A stretch of 64,000 nucleotides of DNA from Kineococcus rubinsiae (GTDB taxonomy: Bacteria; Actinomycetota; Actinomycetes; Actinomycetales; Kineococcaceae): NCBI RefSeq assembly GCF_011839805.1, contig NZ_VWPY01000013.1, forward strand, positions 1 to 64,000, written 5' to 3'. Position 1 is the stretch's first letter; each line of letters begins with the position of its first letter. The notes beneath the pieces are model-generated. The model was given only the letters and a program-made list of their open reading frames with translations. It made no database searches and was not told the origin of the DNA. Positions 34,486 through 53,180 of this stretch are shown piece after piece. The position numbers and the translations under genes were made by a program.

Positions 34486-34719
34486 TCAGCGCCCGGCGGG
34501 TGCCCGGCGGCGCAGGCCCCGGACCCCGATGACGGCGATCGTCGCGCCCAGGACCAGGCTCACGACGACGAGGACGAGGTGGACGAGCAGGAACGGCTGC
34601 GGCCCGTCGGCGAAGGAGCGGGGATCGGCCCAGATGTTCTTGAGGAACGTCGGCCAGATGATCCAGCTCCAGACGCCGAACAGGACGAGGAACACGCTGG
34701 TCCGGCGGGAGAGCACCAT
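34486..34719 (-). CDS. SCO4848-family small membrane protein
   Basis: 77 residues with two membrane helices: FLVLFGVWSWIIWPTFLKNI and FLLVHLVLVVVSLVLGATIA, joined by a short loop with DPRSFADGPQP, and a basic C-terminal tail. The FGVWSWIIWP motif and length match the actinobacterial SCO4848 family, function unknown. It starts 4 nt after the YihY gene stop, so the two are co-translated. Confidence 0.88.
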   Translation of the reverse strand: MVLSRRTSVFLVLFGVWSWIIWPTFLKNIWADPRSFADGPQPFLLVHLVLVVVSLVLGATIAVIGVRGLRRRAPAGR

Positions 34720-34723
34720 GGCC

Positions 34724-35842
34724 TCATCCTCTCCTGCCCGCCGCGCGCGCCACCGAGCGGACCGCCGCCCGGCCCGCCACGGCGACCCCGGCGCCCAGTG
34801 CCCCGAGCACGACGCCCGCGGCCAGCGTGGTCCGGTCCTCGGCGCGTCGGCTGAAGGAGGGCGCGTCGACGGCCCGCGGGCCGAGCGGGACCTCGTGGTC
34901 GGCCCGCACGGGTACCTGCGCGGCGACCAGCGTCCCGGCGTCCTCCGCCGTGGTCGCGGCCCAGGCGGCGGCCCACAGGACCAGGCGGCCGAAGAGGTTC
35001 ATGAAGACGAGCAGCACGATGATGCTCGCGGCCGCCCCCAGGAAGGCGTTGCCCTCCGCGCTGCGCTGGGCGATGCCGGTCCCGAACTGCTTCAGCAGCC
35101 CCAGCCCGATCCCGCCGAGGACGGCCCCCGACAGCAGCTGGCGCAGGGGGATGTTCGCGCCCGGCAGGATGCGGAAGACGGTGAGGAAGGTGGCGGTGTC
35201 CAGGACGAAGGACACGAGGAAGCCCGCCGCGGTGACCAGCCAGCGCCCGGCCGTGGTGTCGTCGACGTCCAGGAACCCGAGCAGGTACTGGGCGGCGACC
35301 TTCGTGACCAGCACGGAGGACACCGACAGCAGGACCCCGAGGCCGATGATGACGAGGACCGCGAGGTCGCGGAGCTTCACGAGCAGGAAGAACCCGCCGC
35401 CCGCGTCCTCGCCGAAGACGGCGCGGATGCCCTGCCGCATGCCGTCGATCCAGCCGAGTCCGGTGAACGCCAGGGTGCCCAGCGAGACGACGAGCGCCCA
35501 GTTCAGCGTCGAGCTGTTGAGCACCTCGTCGATGTAGATGCCCGTGGTCTCCTCCTGCCCCACCGGCGGGGAGCCCGGCTTGAGCAGCCCCGACAGGTAG
35601 GTCCGGCCCACCTCGACGAGGGCCGCGACCACGGGGTCGCGCACCTGGGGCACCGCGGCCATGACGAGGCCGAGCACGGTGAGCCCGGCGGCCACCGCGG
35701 GGAACACCGAGAAGAACGCGAAGTACGCGATCCCGCCCGCGAGGACGTTGCCCCGCGCGTCGTTGTAGCGCTGGTACGCGCGTCCCGGGTGGGTCTTCAT
35801 GACCTTCGCGATGCCGCCGGTCACCTGCTGCAGCGCGCTCAC
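34724..35842 (-). CDS. YihY/BrkB-family inner membrane protein
   Basis: 372 residues with six membrane helices after a cytoplasmic N-terminus. Family features: YNDARGNVLAGGIAYFAFFS with the following helix, LGWIDGMRQGIRAVFG, and GGIGLGLLKQFGTGIAQRS. A basic, poorly conserved C-terminal tail of about 70 residues ends in another hydrophobic stretch. YihY proteins are often annotated virulence factor BrkB, but the function is unsettled; they may move envelope precursors. GTG start 27 nt after the 2H gene stop. Confidence 0.9.
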   Translation of the reverse strand: MSALQQVTGGIAKVMKTHPGRAYQRYNDARGNVLAGGIAYFAFFSVFPAVAAGLTVLGLVMAAVPQVRDPVVAALVEVGRTYLSGLLKPGSPPVGQEETTGIYIDEVLNSSTLNWALVVSLGTLAFTGLGWIDGMRQGIRAVFGEDAGGGFFLLVKLRDLAVLVIIGLGVLLSVSSVLVTKVAAQYLLGFLDVDDTTAGRWLVTAAGFLVSFVLDTATFLTVFRILPGANIPLRQLLSGAVLGGIGLGLLKQFGTGIAQRSAEGNAFLGAAASIIVLLVFMNLFGRLVLWAAAWAATTAEDAGTLVAAQVPVRADHEVPLGPRAVDAPSFSRRAEDRTTLAAGVVLGALGAGVAVAGRAAVRSVARAAGRRG

Positions 35843-35869
35843 GCCACTCCTCGCCTGGGTCGTCGTCGG

Positions 35870-43531
<7,662 letters not shown>

Positions 43532-43535
<4 letters not shown>

Positions 43536-44497
43536 CGTTCGTCCTCCCGCATGATGACGTTCAGGTAGATGCTGATGAACACCAGCGAGATGAGCAGCAT
43601 GATCGTGGCCAGGGCCGAGCCGAAGCCGATGCGGCTCGCCTCACCGACGATGTTCTGCGTCACGAGCGTGGCCAGCAGCTCCAGGCCGTTGCGGCCCTGG
43701 TTGATGACCCAGACGAGGTCGAAGGCGCGCAGCGACTCGATGACCGTGATGACGAGCACGATGATGTTGATGGGCCGCATCACGGGGAAGACGATCCGGA
43801 AGAAGGTCTGGACCTCGGTGGCGCCGTCCATCTGGGCGGCCTCCTTGAGCGAGGCGTCCACACCCTTCAGGCCCGCCAAGTAGAGGAGCATGACGTAGCC
43901 GACCTGCCGCCAGCACGTCGCGAACAGCGCCGCCCAGATGTTCCACTTCGGGTCGCCGTAGAAGTCGACCTGCGTGCCCAGCACGGCGTTGATGAGGCCC
44001 TGGTCGCGGGAGTACATGAGCTGCCAGATGAAGCCGATCAGCGCCAGCGACAGCACGACCGGCAGGTACAGCGCGGTCTGGTAGAACCGGCTGCCCTTGA
44101 GGTCCTTGTCGATGAGCACCGCGAAGAAGATGCCCAGCGGCGTCGCCACCACGAACATCACCACGAGCCAGAGCAGGTTGTGCTCCACCGCCGGCTTGAA
44201 GGGCGGGTAGATGGTGAAGACGTCGGTGTAGTTCTTCAGCCCGACGACCTTGATGTCGGACAGGCCGCCGATGCCGTTCCAGTTGGTGAACGACAGCAGC
44301 ACGGACGCGATCGCGGGCAGCCAGATGAGGCCGACGACGATCAGGGTCGGGATCGCCACCATGAGGACGACGACGATCCGGTCCGAGCCGCTGAGGCGCC
44401 GGACCCGGCCCGACTTCGCGGCACCGGTGTGCGAACCCCCGCGGGGTGGTGGCTGCGCCGTCTGGGGCGCCACCAGGGGCAGGTCAGGAGACGACAC
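43532..44497 (-). CDS. Carbohydrate ABC importer permease, MalF type
   Basis: 321 residues with six helices after a cytoplasmic tail. The EAA loop is LKEAAQMDGATEVQTFFRIV followed by FPVMRPINI. The GTG start at 44497 lies 66 nt downstream of the binding-protein gene. No ATPase gene accompanies the set, so a shared MsiK-like ATPase encoded elsewhere should power it. Confidence 0.92.
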
Positions 44498-44563
44498 GAC
44501 GACCTCCGTGGTCGGTGCGGGGCAGTGCGGTGCAGGACAGGTCGGGACGGGTCCGGCGGGTCA

Positions 44564-45907
44564 TCACGAGGCGAAGATGCTCTTCTTCTGGCTCTCGATC
44601 GAGTTGACCAGGCCGTCGATGTCCGCCGGGTTCTGCAGGAAGGTCTGCAGCGAGGGGATCATGACGGTGGAGGCGAAGTCCGGGCGCGTGTCGCGGTCCA
44701 TGAACTGCGAGATGGACTTGGCGCTGCCCACGAACTCCGCGCACTTCTTCTGCAGCGTCGTGTACCCGGACTGGTCGGACTTGGTGTTCGCCGCGATGCC
44801 CGAGGGGTCGGCCTTGGTCTGCACCTCGCCGTCCTCCGGCGAGCCGAAGAAGGTGAGCAGCTTCTTCGCGCCCTCCTCCTCGCGGGGGCGCTTGGACATC
44901 ATGAACCCGTCCAGGGGGGCCTCGACCGCGTCGGCGCCGACGGCCGGGTCGACCTCCGGGAAGTTGAAGAAGTCGATGTCCTCCTGGTCGGTGTCCGGGA
45001 ACTGCTGACCGATGAAGGAGCCGATGACCATCATGCCGGAGGTCTTGTTGACGACCCCGGTGGCCGCCTCCTGCCAGGTCCGGCCGAGGGCGTCGGTCTG
45101 GTGGTAGGGGATCAGCGAGCGCCAGGTGTCGAAGACCGTCTTGACCTTCTGGTCGGTCCAGGCCTCCTTGCCGGCCATCAGGTCGACGTGGAACTGGTAG
45201 CCGTTGATGCGCATGTTGAGCTGGTCGAACGTGCCCATCGCCGGCCAGCCCTCCTTGTCGGCGAAGGCGAGCGGGACGAGGCCGTCGGTCTGCATCTGCT
45301 TGGACAGCGCGGTCATCTCGTCGAGGGTCGTGGGGGCCTGGTAGCCCTTCTCCGCCCACAGCGACTTGCGGTAGAAGACGGCCCACGGGCCGTAGGTCGT
45401 CGGCACGAGGTACTGCTTGCCGTCGTCACCGGTGGAGGCCTTCTTGAAGGCGTCGGTGTAGTCGCCGCCGATGGTCTCCCACACGTCGGAGATGTCGCCC
45501 GCGAGGCCCTGGCCCGCGAAGAAGCGCATCCGGTAGCCGGCGAACCAGGAGAAGACGTCGTCCGGGCTGCCCTGCAGGTAGTTGTTGATGTTGTTCTGGA
45601 AGGTCGTGTGGTCGACCTTGTTCACCTTCACGGTGATGCCCTGGGCCTTCTGCGCCGCGGCGACCATCGCGTCCATGGCCTTGACCGGGACCGGGTCGGA
45701 GAAGTTCGACCCGAGGGTGACCTGGGCGCCGCCGCCACCGCCACCACCGGTGGTGCCGCCACCGTCGCCGCAGGCGGCGAGGAGGGCGGGGATGCCGCCG
45801 GCGAGCAGCGAGCCGCGCAGCAGGCCGCGTCGGCTGAACGACGTGGCGCGCACGGAGTCGGGGATCAGGCCGGCGAGGTACTCGTCCTGCGTGGAGGGGC
45901 GGGTCAT
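44564..45907 (-). CDS. Sugar-binding lipoprotein of the galactoside importer, probable Tat substrate
   Basis: 447 residues, SBP_bac_1 type. The N-terminus has a twin-arginine motif SRRGLL (25-30), hydrophobic core and lipobox LLAAC with lipid-attachment C46, followed by a Gly-rich linker. That combination indicates a Tat-exported lipoprotein rather than a Sec one. The body shows the usual two-lobe features (SPDDVFSWFAGYRMRFF, PTTYGPWAVFYRKSLW). ATG with AAGGAG 5-6 nt upstream. First gene of the importer operon, divergent from the DeoR regulator. Confidence 0.92.
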   Translation of the reverse strand: MTRPSTQDEYLAGLIPDSVRATSFSRRGLLRGSLLAGGIPALLAACGDGGGTTGGGGGGGAQVTLGSNFSDPVPVKAMDAMVAAAQKAQGITVKVNKVDHTTFQNNINNYLQGSPDDVFSWFAGYRMRFFAGQGLAGDISDVWETIGGDYTDAFKKASTGDDGKQYLVPTTYGPWAVFYRKSLWAEKGYQAPTTLDEMTALSKQMQTDGLVPLAFADKEGWPAMGTFDQLNMRINGYQFHVDLMAGKEAWTDQKVKTVFDTWRSLIPYHQTDALGRTWQEAATGVVNKTSGMMVIGSFIGQQFPDTDQEDIDFFNFPEVDPAVGADAVEAPLDGFMMSKRPREEEGAKKLLTFFGSPEDGEVQTKADPSGIAANTKSDQSGYTTLQKKCAEFVGSAKSISQFMDRDTRPDFASTVMIPSLQTFLQNPADIDGLVNSIESQKKSIFAS

Positions 45908-45979
45908 GGCGACTCCTTCGTCGTTCGGGGGCGTCGGCGCCCCGGTACCCGTGCACACGATCGCGCAGGGGCAGGACCG

Positions 45980-46008
45980 AGACTGAGGTGCCCCACGATC
46001 TCTGTCAA
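45980..46008 (-). promoter_or_regulatory. Probable promoter of the galactoside importer operon
   Basis: On the minus strand, TTGACA (46008-46003) followed after 17 nt by CAGTCT (45985-45980). The -35 element is consensus, the -10 partial. It gives a leader of roughly 65 nt before the start at 45907. Confidence 0.5.
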
Positions 46009-46046
46009 GCGAATCGCGCAGACTCGGACATCACGAATGTGCAACC

Positions 46047-46062
46047 GTGTTCAGCGCTGTTG
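46047..46062. promoter_or_regulatory. Candidate galactoside-regulon operator, copy 2
   Basis: GTGTTCAGCGCTGTTG in the divergent gap between the importer operon (start 45907) and deoR-galT-galK (start 46158). It matches the motif at 40450-40465 in both half-sites and spacing; a TTGACT -35-like element overlaps its right end (46060-46065). Confidence 0.45.
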
Positions 46063-46157
46063 ACTTGGCTGTGGAAGACTCGTCATCCTGCCTCGGTGCA
46101 GTGCTGCCGAGGCCCGTGGACGTCCCCGGGCGACCCTGCCGTGGGAGGGTGGACGCC

Positions 46158-46949
46158 GTGCTCGCACGACAGCGCCAGGACCTGATCCTCGAGCAGGTCA
46201 GGTCGCGCGGCAGCGTCCGCGTCTCGGAGCTCGTCGACCGCCTGGGCGTCTCCGACATGACGGTGCGCCGCGACATCGCCCAGCTGTCCCGCCGCGGGCT
46301 GGTGGACCGGGTCCACGGCGGCGCGGCCTCCACCGACGCGCGCAGCAGCGACGAGCCCGGCTTCGCCGCCAAGTCCGCTCTGCAGCAGGCGGAGAAGCGC
46401 GCCATCGGGGCGCTGGCCGCGAGCCTCGTCGAGCCCGGCGCCTCCGTCGCGCTGTCGGCCGGCACCACCACGGTCGAGGTCGCGCTGGCCCTGCGCGACG
46501 TCCTCGACCTCACCGTCGTCACCAACTCCCCGCCCGTGGCCGAGGCGCTGCACGAGCCCGCCCGCCGCGACCGCACCGTCATCCTGTGCGGCGGCATCCG
46601 CACCCCCTCCGACGCGCTCGTCGGGCCCGTGGCCGTGCGCAGCCTCGAGTCGCTGCACGTCGACTGGCTGTTCCTGGGGGTGCACGGCATCGCCCCGGGC
46701 GCCGGCCTGACCACCCCGAACCTCGTCGAGGGCGAGACCGACCGCGCCCTCATGGCGGCGGCCTCGTCGGTGGTCGTGGTCGCCGACTCCACCAAGTGGG
46801 GGGTCGTCGGGCTCAGCTCGATCGCCGACCTGGACGACGTCGACGTCCTCGTGACGGACACCGGACTGCCGGACGACGCCCGTGCCGTCGTCACCGACCG
46901 CGTCGGCAGGCTGCTGCTGGCGCACACCACGGAGGAGAACCACCTGTGA
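46158..46949 (+). CDS. DeoR/GlpR-family regulator of galactose genes
   Basis: 263 residues from the GTG at 46158 (LARQRQDLILEQVRSRG), which has GGGAGG 9 nt upstream; a GTG at 46149 is in frame but too close to that site. The winged helix is VSELVDRLGVSDMTVRRDIA, and the C-terminal sugar-phosphate-sensing domain has LSAGTTTVEVA and VVVVADSTKWG. DeoR proteins usually repress and are released by a phosphorylated sugar, here perhaps galactose-1-phosphate or tagatose derivatives. It is the first gene of deoR-galT-galK, with a GTGA overlap to galT. Confidence 0.92.
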   Translation: MLARQRQDLILEQVRSRGSVRVSELVDRLGVSDMTVRRDIAQLSRRGLVDRVHGGAASTDARSSDEPGFAAKSALQQAEKRAIGALAASLVEPGASVALSAGTTTVEVALALRDVLDLTVVTNSPPVAEALHEPARRDRTVILCGGIRTPSDALVGPVAVRSLESLHVDWLFLGVHGIAPGAGLTTPNLVEGETDRALMAAASSVVVVADSTKWGVVGLSSIADLDDVDVLVTDTGLPDDARAVVTDRVGRLLLAHTTEENHL

Positions 46950-48082
46950 GCCCGCACGCCTTCCGCCGCACCTCGACCCGGATGGCCGACGGTCGCGAGC
47001 TGCTGTACTTCGACGACACCGAGCCGTGGCTGTCGGGCGACGCCGTGCGCGACGCCGTCGACCACCGCCCGCTGCCCCCGGCCGACGAGGTCGTCCGCGG
47101 CGGGTCGCAGGTCCGCTACGACCCGCTGACCGGCGACTGGATCGCCATGGCCTCGCACCGCAACGACCGCACCCTCATGCCGCCCCCGGACGAGGACCCG
47201 CTCGCCCCGACGCTGCCGGGGAGGTTCCCCACCGAGATCGCCGACTCCAGCTACGACGTCGTCGTCTTCGAGAACCGCTTCCCCTCCTTCTCCACCCGCA
47301 TCGGGGGCGAGTTCGGCCTCGTCGACGGCGAGGAGGTCTACCCGACGCGCCCCGCGACGGGGCGCTGCGAGGTCATCTGCTTCACGTCCGAGCCCAGCGG
47401 GTCCTTCTCCCAGCTCAGCCCGCACCGCGCGCGCACGGTCGTCGAGGCGTGGGTGGACCGCACCGAGGCGCTCGCGCAGGTCGACGGCGTCGAGCAGGTC
47501 TTCTGCTTCGAGAACCGCGGCCCGGAGATCGGCGTGACGCTGCCGCACCCGCACGGGCAGATCTACGGCTACCCCTTCGTCACGCCGCGCACCGCGACCA
47601 TGCTGCGCCGGGCCGCGGAGCACCGGGAGGCCACGGGCCGCAACCTGTTCCGCGACGTCCTGGACGCCGAGCGCCGCTCGGGGACCCGCGTCGTGCTCGA
47701 GACCGAGCACTGGACGGCGTACGTCCCGGCGGCCGCGCGCTGGCCCGTCGAGGTCCACCTCGCGCCGCGCCGCGACGTCCCGGACCTGCCGGCCCTGGAC
47801 GACGCCGAGCGGGCCGACCTGGTCACGGCGTACCTGGACCTGCTGCAGCGCCTGGACCGCTACTACCCCGACGACCACCCCCTGCCCTACATCGCCGGGT
47901 GGCACCAGGCCCCCGTGCACACCGGCCGCGACGAGTTCCGCCTGCACCTGCAGGTGTTCTCGGTGCTGCGCGGTCCCGGCAAGGTCAAGTACCTGGCCGG
48001 GTCGGAGTCCGCCATGGCCGCCTGGGTCAACGACACGACGCCGGAGCGGGTCGCCGCCCGGCTGCGGGAGGTCTCGCAGTGA
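46946..48082 (+). CDS. galT: Galactose-1-phosphate uridylyltransferase
   Basis: 378 residues; exchanges UMP between UDP-glucose and galactose-1-phosphate in the Leloir pathway. The catalytic HPH triad is in VTLPHPHGQIYGYPF, with the N-terminal VRYDPLTGDWIAMASHRNDR and the FENRFPSF region also typical. Histidine-rich C-terminal segments (WHQAPVHTGRDEFRLHLQVF) complete the dimer active site. The usual N-terminal zinc cysteine pair is not obvious. GTG start overlaps the deoR stop; its TGA overlaps the galK GTG. Confidence 0.95.
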   Translation: MSPHAFRRTSTRMADGRELLYFDDTEPWLSGDAVRDAVDHRPLPPADEVVRGGSQVRYDPLTGDWIAMASHRNDRTLMPPPDEDPLAPTLPGRFPTEIADSSYDVVVFENRFPSFSTRIGGEFGLVDGEEVYPTRPATGRCEVICFTSEPSGSFSQLSPHRARTVVEAWVDRTEALAQVDGVEQVFCFENRGPEIGVTLPHPHGQIYGYPFVTPRTATMLRRAAEHREATGRNLFRDVLDAERRSGTRVVLETEHWTAYVPAAARWPVEVHLAPRRDVPDLPALDDAERADLVTAYLDLLQRLDRYYPDDHPLPYIAGWHQAPVHTGRDEFRLHLQVFSVLRGPGKVKYLAGSESAMAAWVNDTTPERVAARLREVSQ

Positions 48083-49320
48083 GCACGCACGACGACGGGT
48101 CCACGGCGACGCCGTCCGGTCCCGAGTTCTCCCCCGCGCCGGAGCGCGCCGAGGCCGCGGCCGGGGTGGCGGCCGCCTTCCGCGACGCCCACGGCGGCGA
48201 GCCCGCCGGGGTCTGGTCGGCGCCCGGACGGGTGAACCTCATCGGCGAGCACGTCGACTACACCGGGGGCCTCTGCCTGCCCCTGGCCCTGCCGCACCGC
48301 ACCTTCGTGGCGCTGCGGCCCCGCACCGACGGGGTCGTGCGGGTCAGCTCGCTGCAGGCCGGCGCCGGCGCCGAGGTGTCCCTGCACGAGGTCGGGCCCG
48401 GGTCGCCGCAGGGCTGGGCCGCCTACGTCGCCGGCGTCCCGTGGGCGATGTGGGAGCGCGGCCTCACCGGCTCCGCGATCAGCGGCGGGTTCGACGCCGT
48501 CGTGGACGGCCACGTGCCGCTGGGCTCGGGGCTCTCGTCGTCCGCCGCGCTGGAGTGCGCCGTGGCCGTCGCCCTCGGTGAGCTGGCCGGGCTGCCGCTG
48601 GACGACGCGGGCCGCGCCGTCCTGGCCGGGGCGTGCGTGCAGGCCGAGAACGAGGTCGCGGGCGCCCCGACGGGCGGCATGGACCAGGCCGCGTCGCTGC
48701 GCTGCACCGAGGGCGGCGGCATCCTGCTCGACACCCGCGACGACACGGTGCAGCAGGTCCCGCTGGACCTGGCCGCGGCGGGCCTCGCGCTGCTCGTGAT
48801 GGACACCCGCGCCGAGCACTCCCACGCGGGCGGCGAGTACGGCGCCCGGCGGGCCAGCGTCGAGCGGGCCTGCGAGCTGCTCGGCGTGCCCACGCTGCGC
48901 GAGGTCGACCCCGCGCACCTCGACGAGGCGCTGGAGCGCCTCGGCGACGACGAGCTGCGCCGACGCGTGCGCCACGTCGTCACCGAGATCGACCGGGTGC
49001 GCCGCACCGCGGAGCTGCTGCGCGCGGGCCGCGAGCGGGAGATCGCCGGCCTGCTCGACGCCTCGCACGAGTCGCTGCGCCACGACTACGAGGTGTCCTG
49101 CCGCGAGCTGGACCTCGCGGTGGACACGGCGCGCTCGGCGGGTGCCCTCGCGGCCCGCATGACGGGCGGCGGCTTCGGCGGCTCGGCCATCGCCCTCGTC
49201 GAGGTCGACGCCGTGCAGCCCGTCGCGCGCGCCGTGGCCGCGGCCTTCGCCGAGGCGGGGCTGCGGGCGCCGCAGTTCCTCTCGGCCCTGCCGAGCCAGG
49301 GCGCGGCCCGCGACCTCTGA
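48079..49320 (+). CDS. galK: Galactokinase
   Basis: 413 residues, GHMP kinase. Motif 1 APGRVNLIGEHVDYTGG, motif 2 VPLGSGLSSSAALE and motif 3 TGGGFGGSAIAL are all intact; Asp in GGMDQAASL is the probable catalytic base. Phosphorylates galactose released by the two beta-galactosidases. The start overlaps the galT stop as GTGA. Last gene of the operon, ending 16 nt before a 20-bp terminator stem. galE is not in the window. Confidence 0.96.
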   Translation: MSTHDDGSTATPSGPEFSPAPERAEAAAGVAAAFRDAHGGEPAGVWSAPGRVNLIGEHVDYTGGLCLPLALPHRTFVALRPRTDGVVRVSSLQAGAGAEVSLHEVGPGSPQGWAAYVAGVPWAMWERGLTGSAISGGFDAVVDGHVPLGSGLSSSAALECAVAVALGELAGLPLDDAGRAVLAGACVQAENEVAGAPTGGMDQAASLRCTEGGGILLDTRDDTVQQVPLDLAAAGLALLVMDTRAEHSHAGGEYGARRASVERACELLGVPTLREVDPAHLDEALERLGDDELRRRVRHVVTEIDRVRRTAELLRAGREREIAGLLDASHESLRHDYEVSCRELDLAVDTARSAGALAARMTGGGFGGSAIALVEVDAVQPVARAVAAAFAEAGLRAPQFLSALPSQGAARDL

Positions 49321-49336
49321 CGGGTACGCGCACACG

Positions 49337-49380
49337 CGACGACGCCCTCCTCCCCGTGCTCGGGGAGGAGGGCGTCGTCG
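49337..49380. terminator. Bidirectional terminator between galK and glgX
   Basis: Perfect 20-bp stem: arms 49337-49356 and 49361-49380 with a TGCT loop, 16 nt after the galK stop and 20 nt before the convergent glgX stop. Confidence 0.95.
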
Positions 49381-49400
49381 TCGCGGTGGGACCGCCGGGC

Positions 49401-51437
<2,037 letters not shown>

Positions 51438-51451
51438 GGTTCAACGGTAAC

Positions 51452-51469
51452 CGGGGGCAACCGCCCCCG
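51452..51469 (-). terminator. Hairpin between the ABC-2 operon and glgX
   Basis: CGGGGGC-AACC-GCCCCCG, a 7-bp stem 42 nt after the last ABC-2 gene and 14 nt before the glgX start. It may end the ABC-2 transcript or lie in the glgX leader. Confidence 0.45.
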
Positions 51470-51510
51470 CGATCCCACGACGCCCCGCCCCCCGGGACCG
51501 GGGCCGCCGC

Positions 51511-52242
51511 CTAGCCGACGTCCATGCGCTGCAGGCGGATCGAGCTCAGGACCACCGACACGACGGCCACCGCGGCGAGCACGACGACCGACGTCGTGAC
51601 GCCCGTGGTCGCCACCGTGCCGACCGGGACGTCGCCCGGGATGGCCAGCGTGGCCACGCGCCGGCCGTAGGAACCGATCGAGAGACCGCGCAGCGCGGGC
51701 GCGAGCCCGGCCAGGAACGTCTCCCACAGCACCACGTAGGCGAGCCCCGCGAGCAGCCCGCGGCGGGTCACGAGCGAGAGCAGGACGAACACCCCGGTGT
51801 AGGCCGCGGACGTCAGCGCGGTGGCGAGCAGGATCCCGCCGACGACGTGCCCCACCGGCAGGTTGATCGAGATCCCGACCGCCATGCACGCGAGGCTCGC
51901 GGGCAGGACGACGAGGAACGTGGACAGCCACGCCGCCGTGAACCGGGCGACGACGAGGTGCCAGCGGGGCCGCGCCACGCCGCGCAGCAGCGGCAGGGTG
52001 CGGCTGTCGCGGTCGTCGCCGAACGCCCCGATCCCCAGCACGAGCGCGACGATCGGCACGACGAGGCCCGTGAGCAGGGTCGCCGTCAGCGTGGACTGCA
52101 CGCCGTAGCGGCCGGCCACGCTGGTCACGGCGATCACGACCACCGCCACGACCGCGACGAGCAGGGGCAGCGCCGCGAAGGCCGCGGTGCGGCCGCGGAG
52201 CAGGATGCCCCGCAGGCTGAAGCCGAACAGCGTGGTGCCCAT
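51511..52242 (-). CDS. ABC-2 type transporter permease (pair B)
   Basis: 243 residues with about six helices, beginning with a short cytoplasmic tail and FAALPLLVAVVAVVVIAV. The arrangement and an intracellular segment [20 protein letters not shown] suggest an export-type ABC-2 permease. The ATG overlaps the stop of its ATPase gene (52242) by one base. Last gene of a four-gene minus-strand operon. Cargo unknown. Confidence 0.85.
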   Translation of the reverse strand: MGTTLFGFSLRGILLRGRTAAFAALPLLVAVVAVVVIAVTSVAGRYGVQSTLTATLLTGLVVPIVALVLGIGAFGDDRDSRTLPLLRGVARPRWHLVVARFTAAWLSTFLVVLPASLACMAVGISINLPVGHVVGGILLATALTSAAYTGVFVLLSLVTRRGLLAGLAYVVLWETFLAGLAPALRGLSIGSYGRRVATLAIPGDVPVGTVATTGVTTSVVVLAAVAVVSVVLSSIRLQRMDVG

Positions 52243-53180
52243 CAGCGACCTGCTCCTCTCGCGGCGCGCACGAGGTGCGCGAACGTGCTCTCCAGGTCCT
52301 CCCCGACGGGCTCGACCCGCCGCAGGGTCGCGCCGGCCCGGCGGGCCAGCACGGGCACGGCGTCGGCCAGCCCGGCCCCGCGCGGGGTCTCCACCACGAC
52401 GCCCCGCCCGTCCGGGTCGGTGCGCACGGCGACCACGAGCCCCTCGGCCAGCAGCAGGCCGGCGAGCTCGGCGACGCGCGTGCCGTCCAGGCGCAGCGTG
52501 CGCGGGCGGTCGACGAGGAGGTCGCGGATGCCCGCGGGCTCCCCCTCGGCGACGAGGCGGCCGTTGACGACGACGAGGACCCGCCCCGCCATCCGCTCGA
52601 CCTCGGCCAGCACGTGGGAGGAGACGAGGACCGTGCGGCCCTCCGCGCCCAGCGCCGCGACCAGGTCGACGTCGGCCCGGCGCTGCGCCGGGTCGAGGCC
52701 GTTCAGCGGTTCGTCCAGCAGCAGCACCTGCGGGTCGTGCACGAGGGCCTGCGCCAGCTTCACGCGCTGCCGCATGCCCTTGGAGTAGCCGCCGACGCGC
52801 CGGTCGGCGGCCTCGGTCAGGCCCACCCGGGCCAGCGCGGCGCGCGCCGCGGCCCGCGGGTCGCGCACCCCGCGCTGGCGGGCCAGGAACTCCACCTGCG
52901 AGCGCGCGCTGGCGTGGGCCCACGTGCCCTCCCCGTCGGAGACGACACCGAGGCCGCGGTTCACGCCCGCGTCGGTGTGCGGGTCGACGCCGAGCACCCG
53001 CACGCTGCCCTGGCTCGGGCGGCTGAACCCCGCGAGCAGCGACAGGGCCGTCGACTTGCCGGCTCCGTTGTGCCCGAGCAGGCCCGTGACGCCGGCCCCG
53101 AGCGCGAAGGACACGTCCGAGAGCGCCACCGTGTCGCCGAACCACTTGCTGACCCCGGTCAGCTCCACCACGGCGCTCAC
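52242..53180 (-). CDS. ABC transporter ATP-binding protein (pair B)
   Basis: 312 residues, single ABC domain: Walker A GLLGHNGAGKSTALSLLAG, signature GGYSKGMRQRVKLAQAL, Walker B VLLLDEPLNGLDP and the switch His in SSHVLAEVERM. A C-terminal extension of about 80 residues (from VDRPRTLRLDG) is typical of exporters in the NatA/CcmA-like group. GTG start overlaps the stop of the preceding permease. Its partner is the permease at 51511. Confidence 0.92.
   Translation of the reverse strand: MSAVVELTGVSKWFGDTVALSDVSFALGAGVTGLLGHNGAGKSTALSLLAGFSRPSQGSVRVLGVDPHTDAGVNRGLGVVSDGEGTWAHASARSQVEFLARQRGVRDPRAAARAALARVGLTEAADRRVGGYSKGMRQRVKLAQALVHDPQVLLLDEPLNGLDPAQRRADVDLVAALGAEGRTVLVSSHVLAEVERMAGRVLVVVNGRLVAEGEPAGIRDLLVDRPRTLRLDGTRVAELAGLLLAEGLVVAVRTDPDGRGVVVETPRGAGLADAVPVLARRAGATLRRVEPVGEDLESTFAHLVRAARGAGR

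Noticed and set aside
44180-46063. Long plus-strand frame opposite the sugar-binding protein
   Set aside because: Its product lacks motifs and is antisense to a clear Tat lipoprotein gene.
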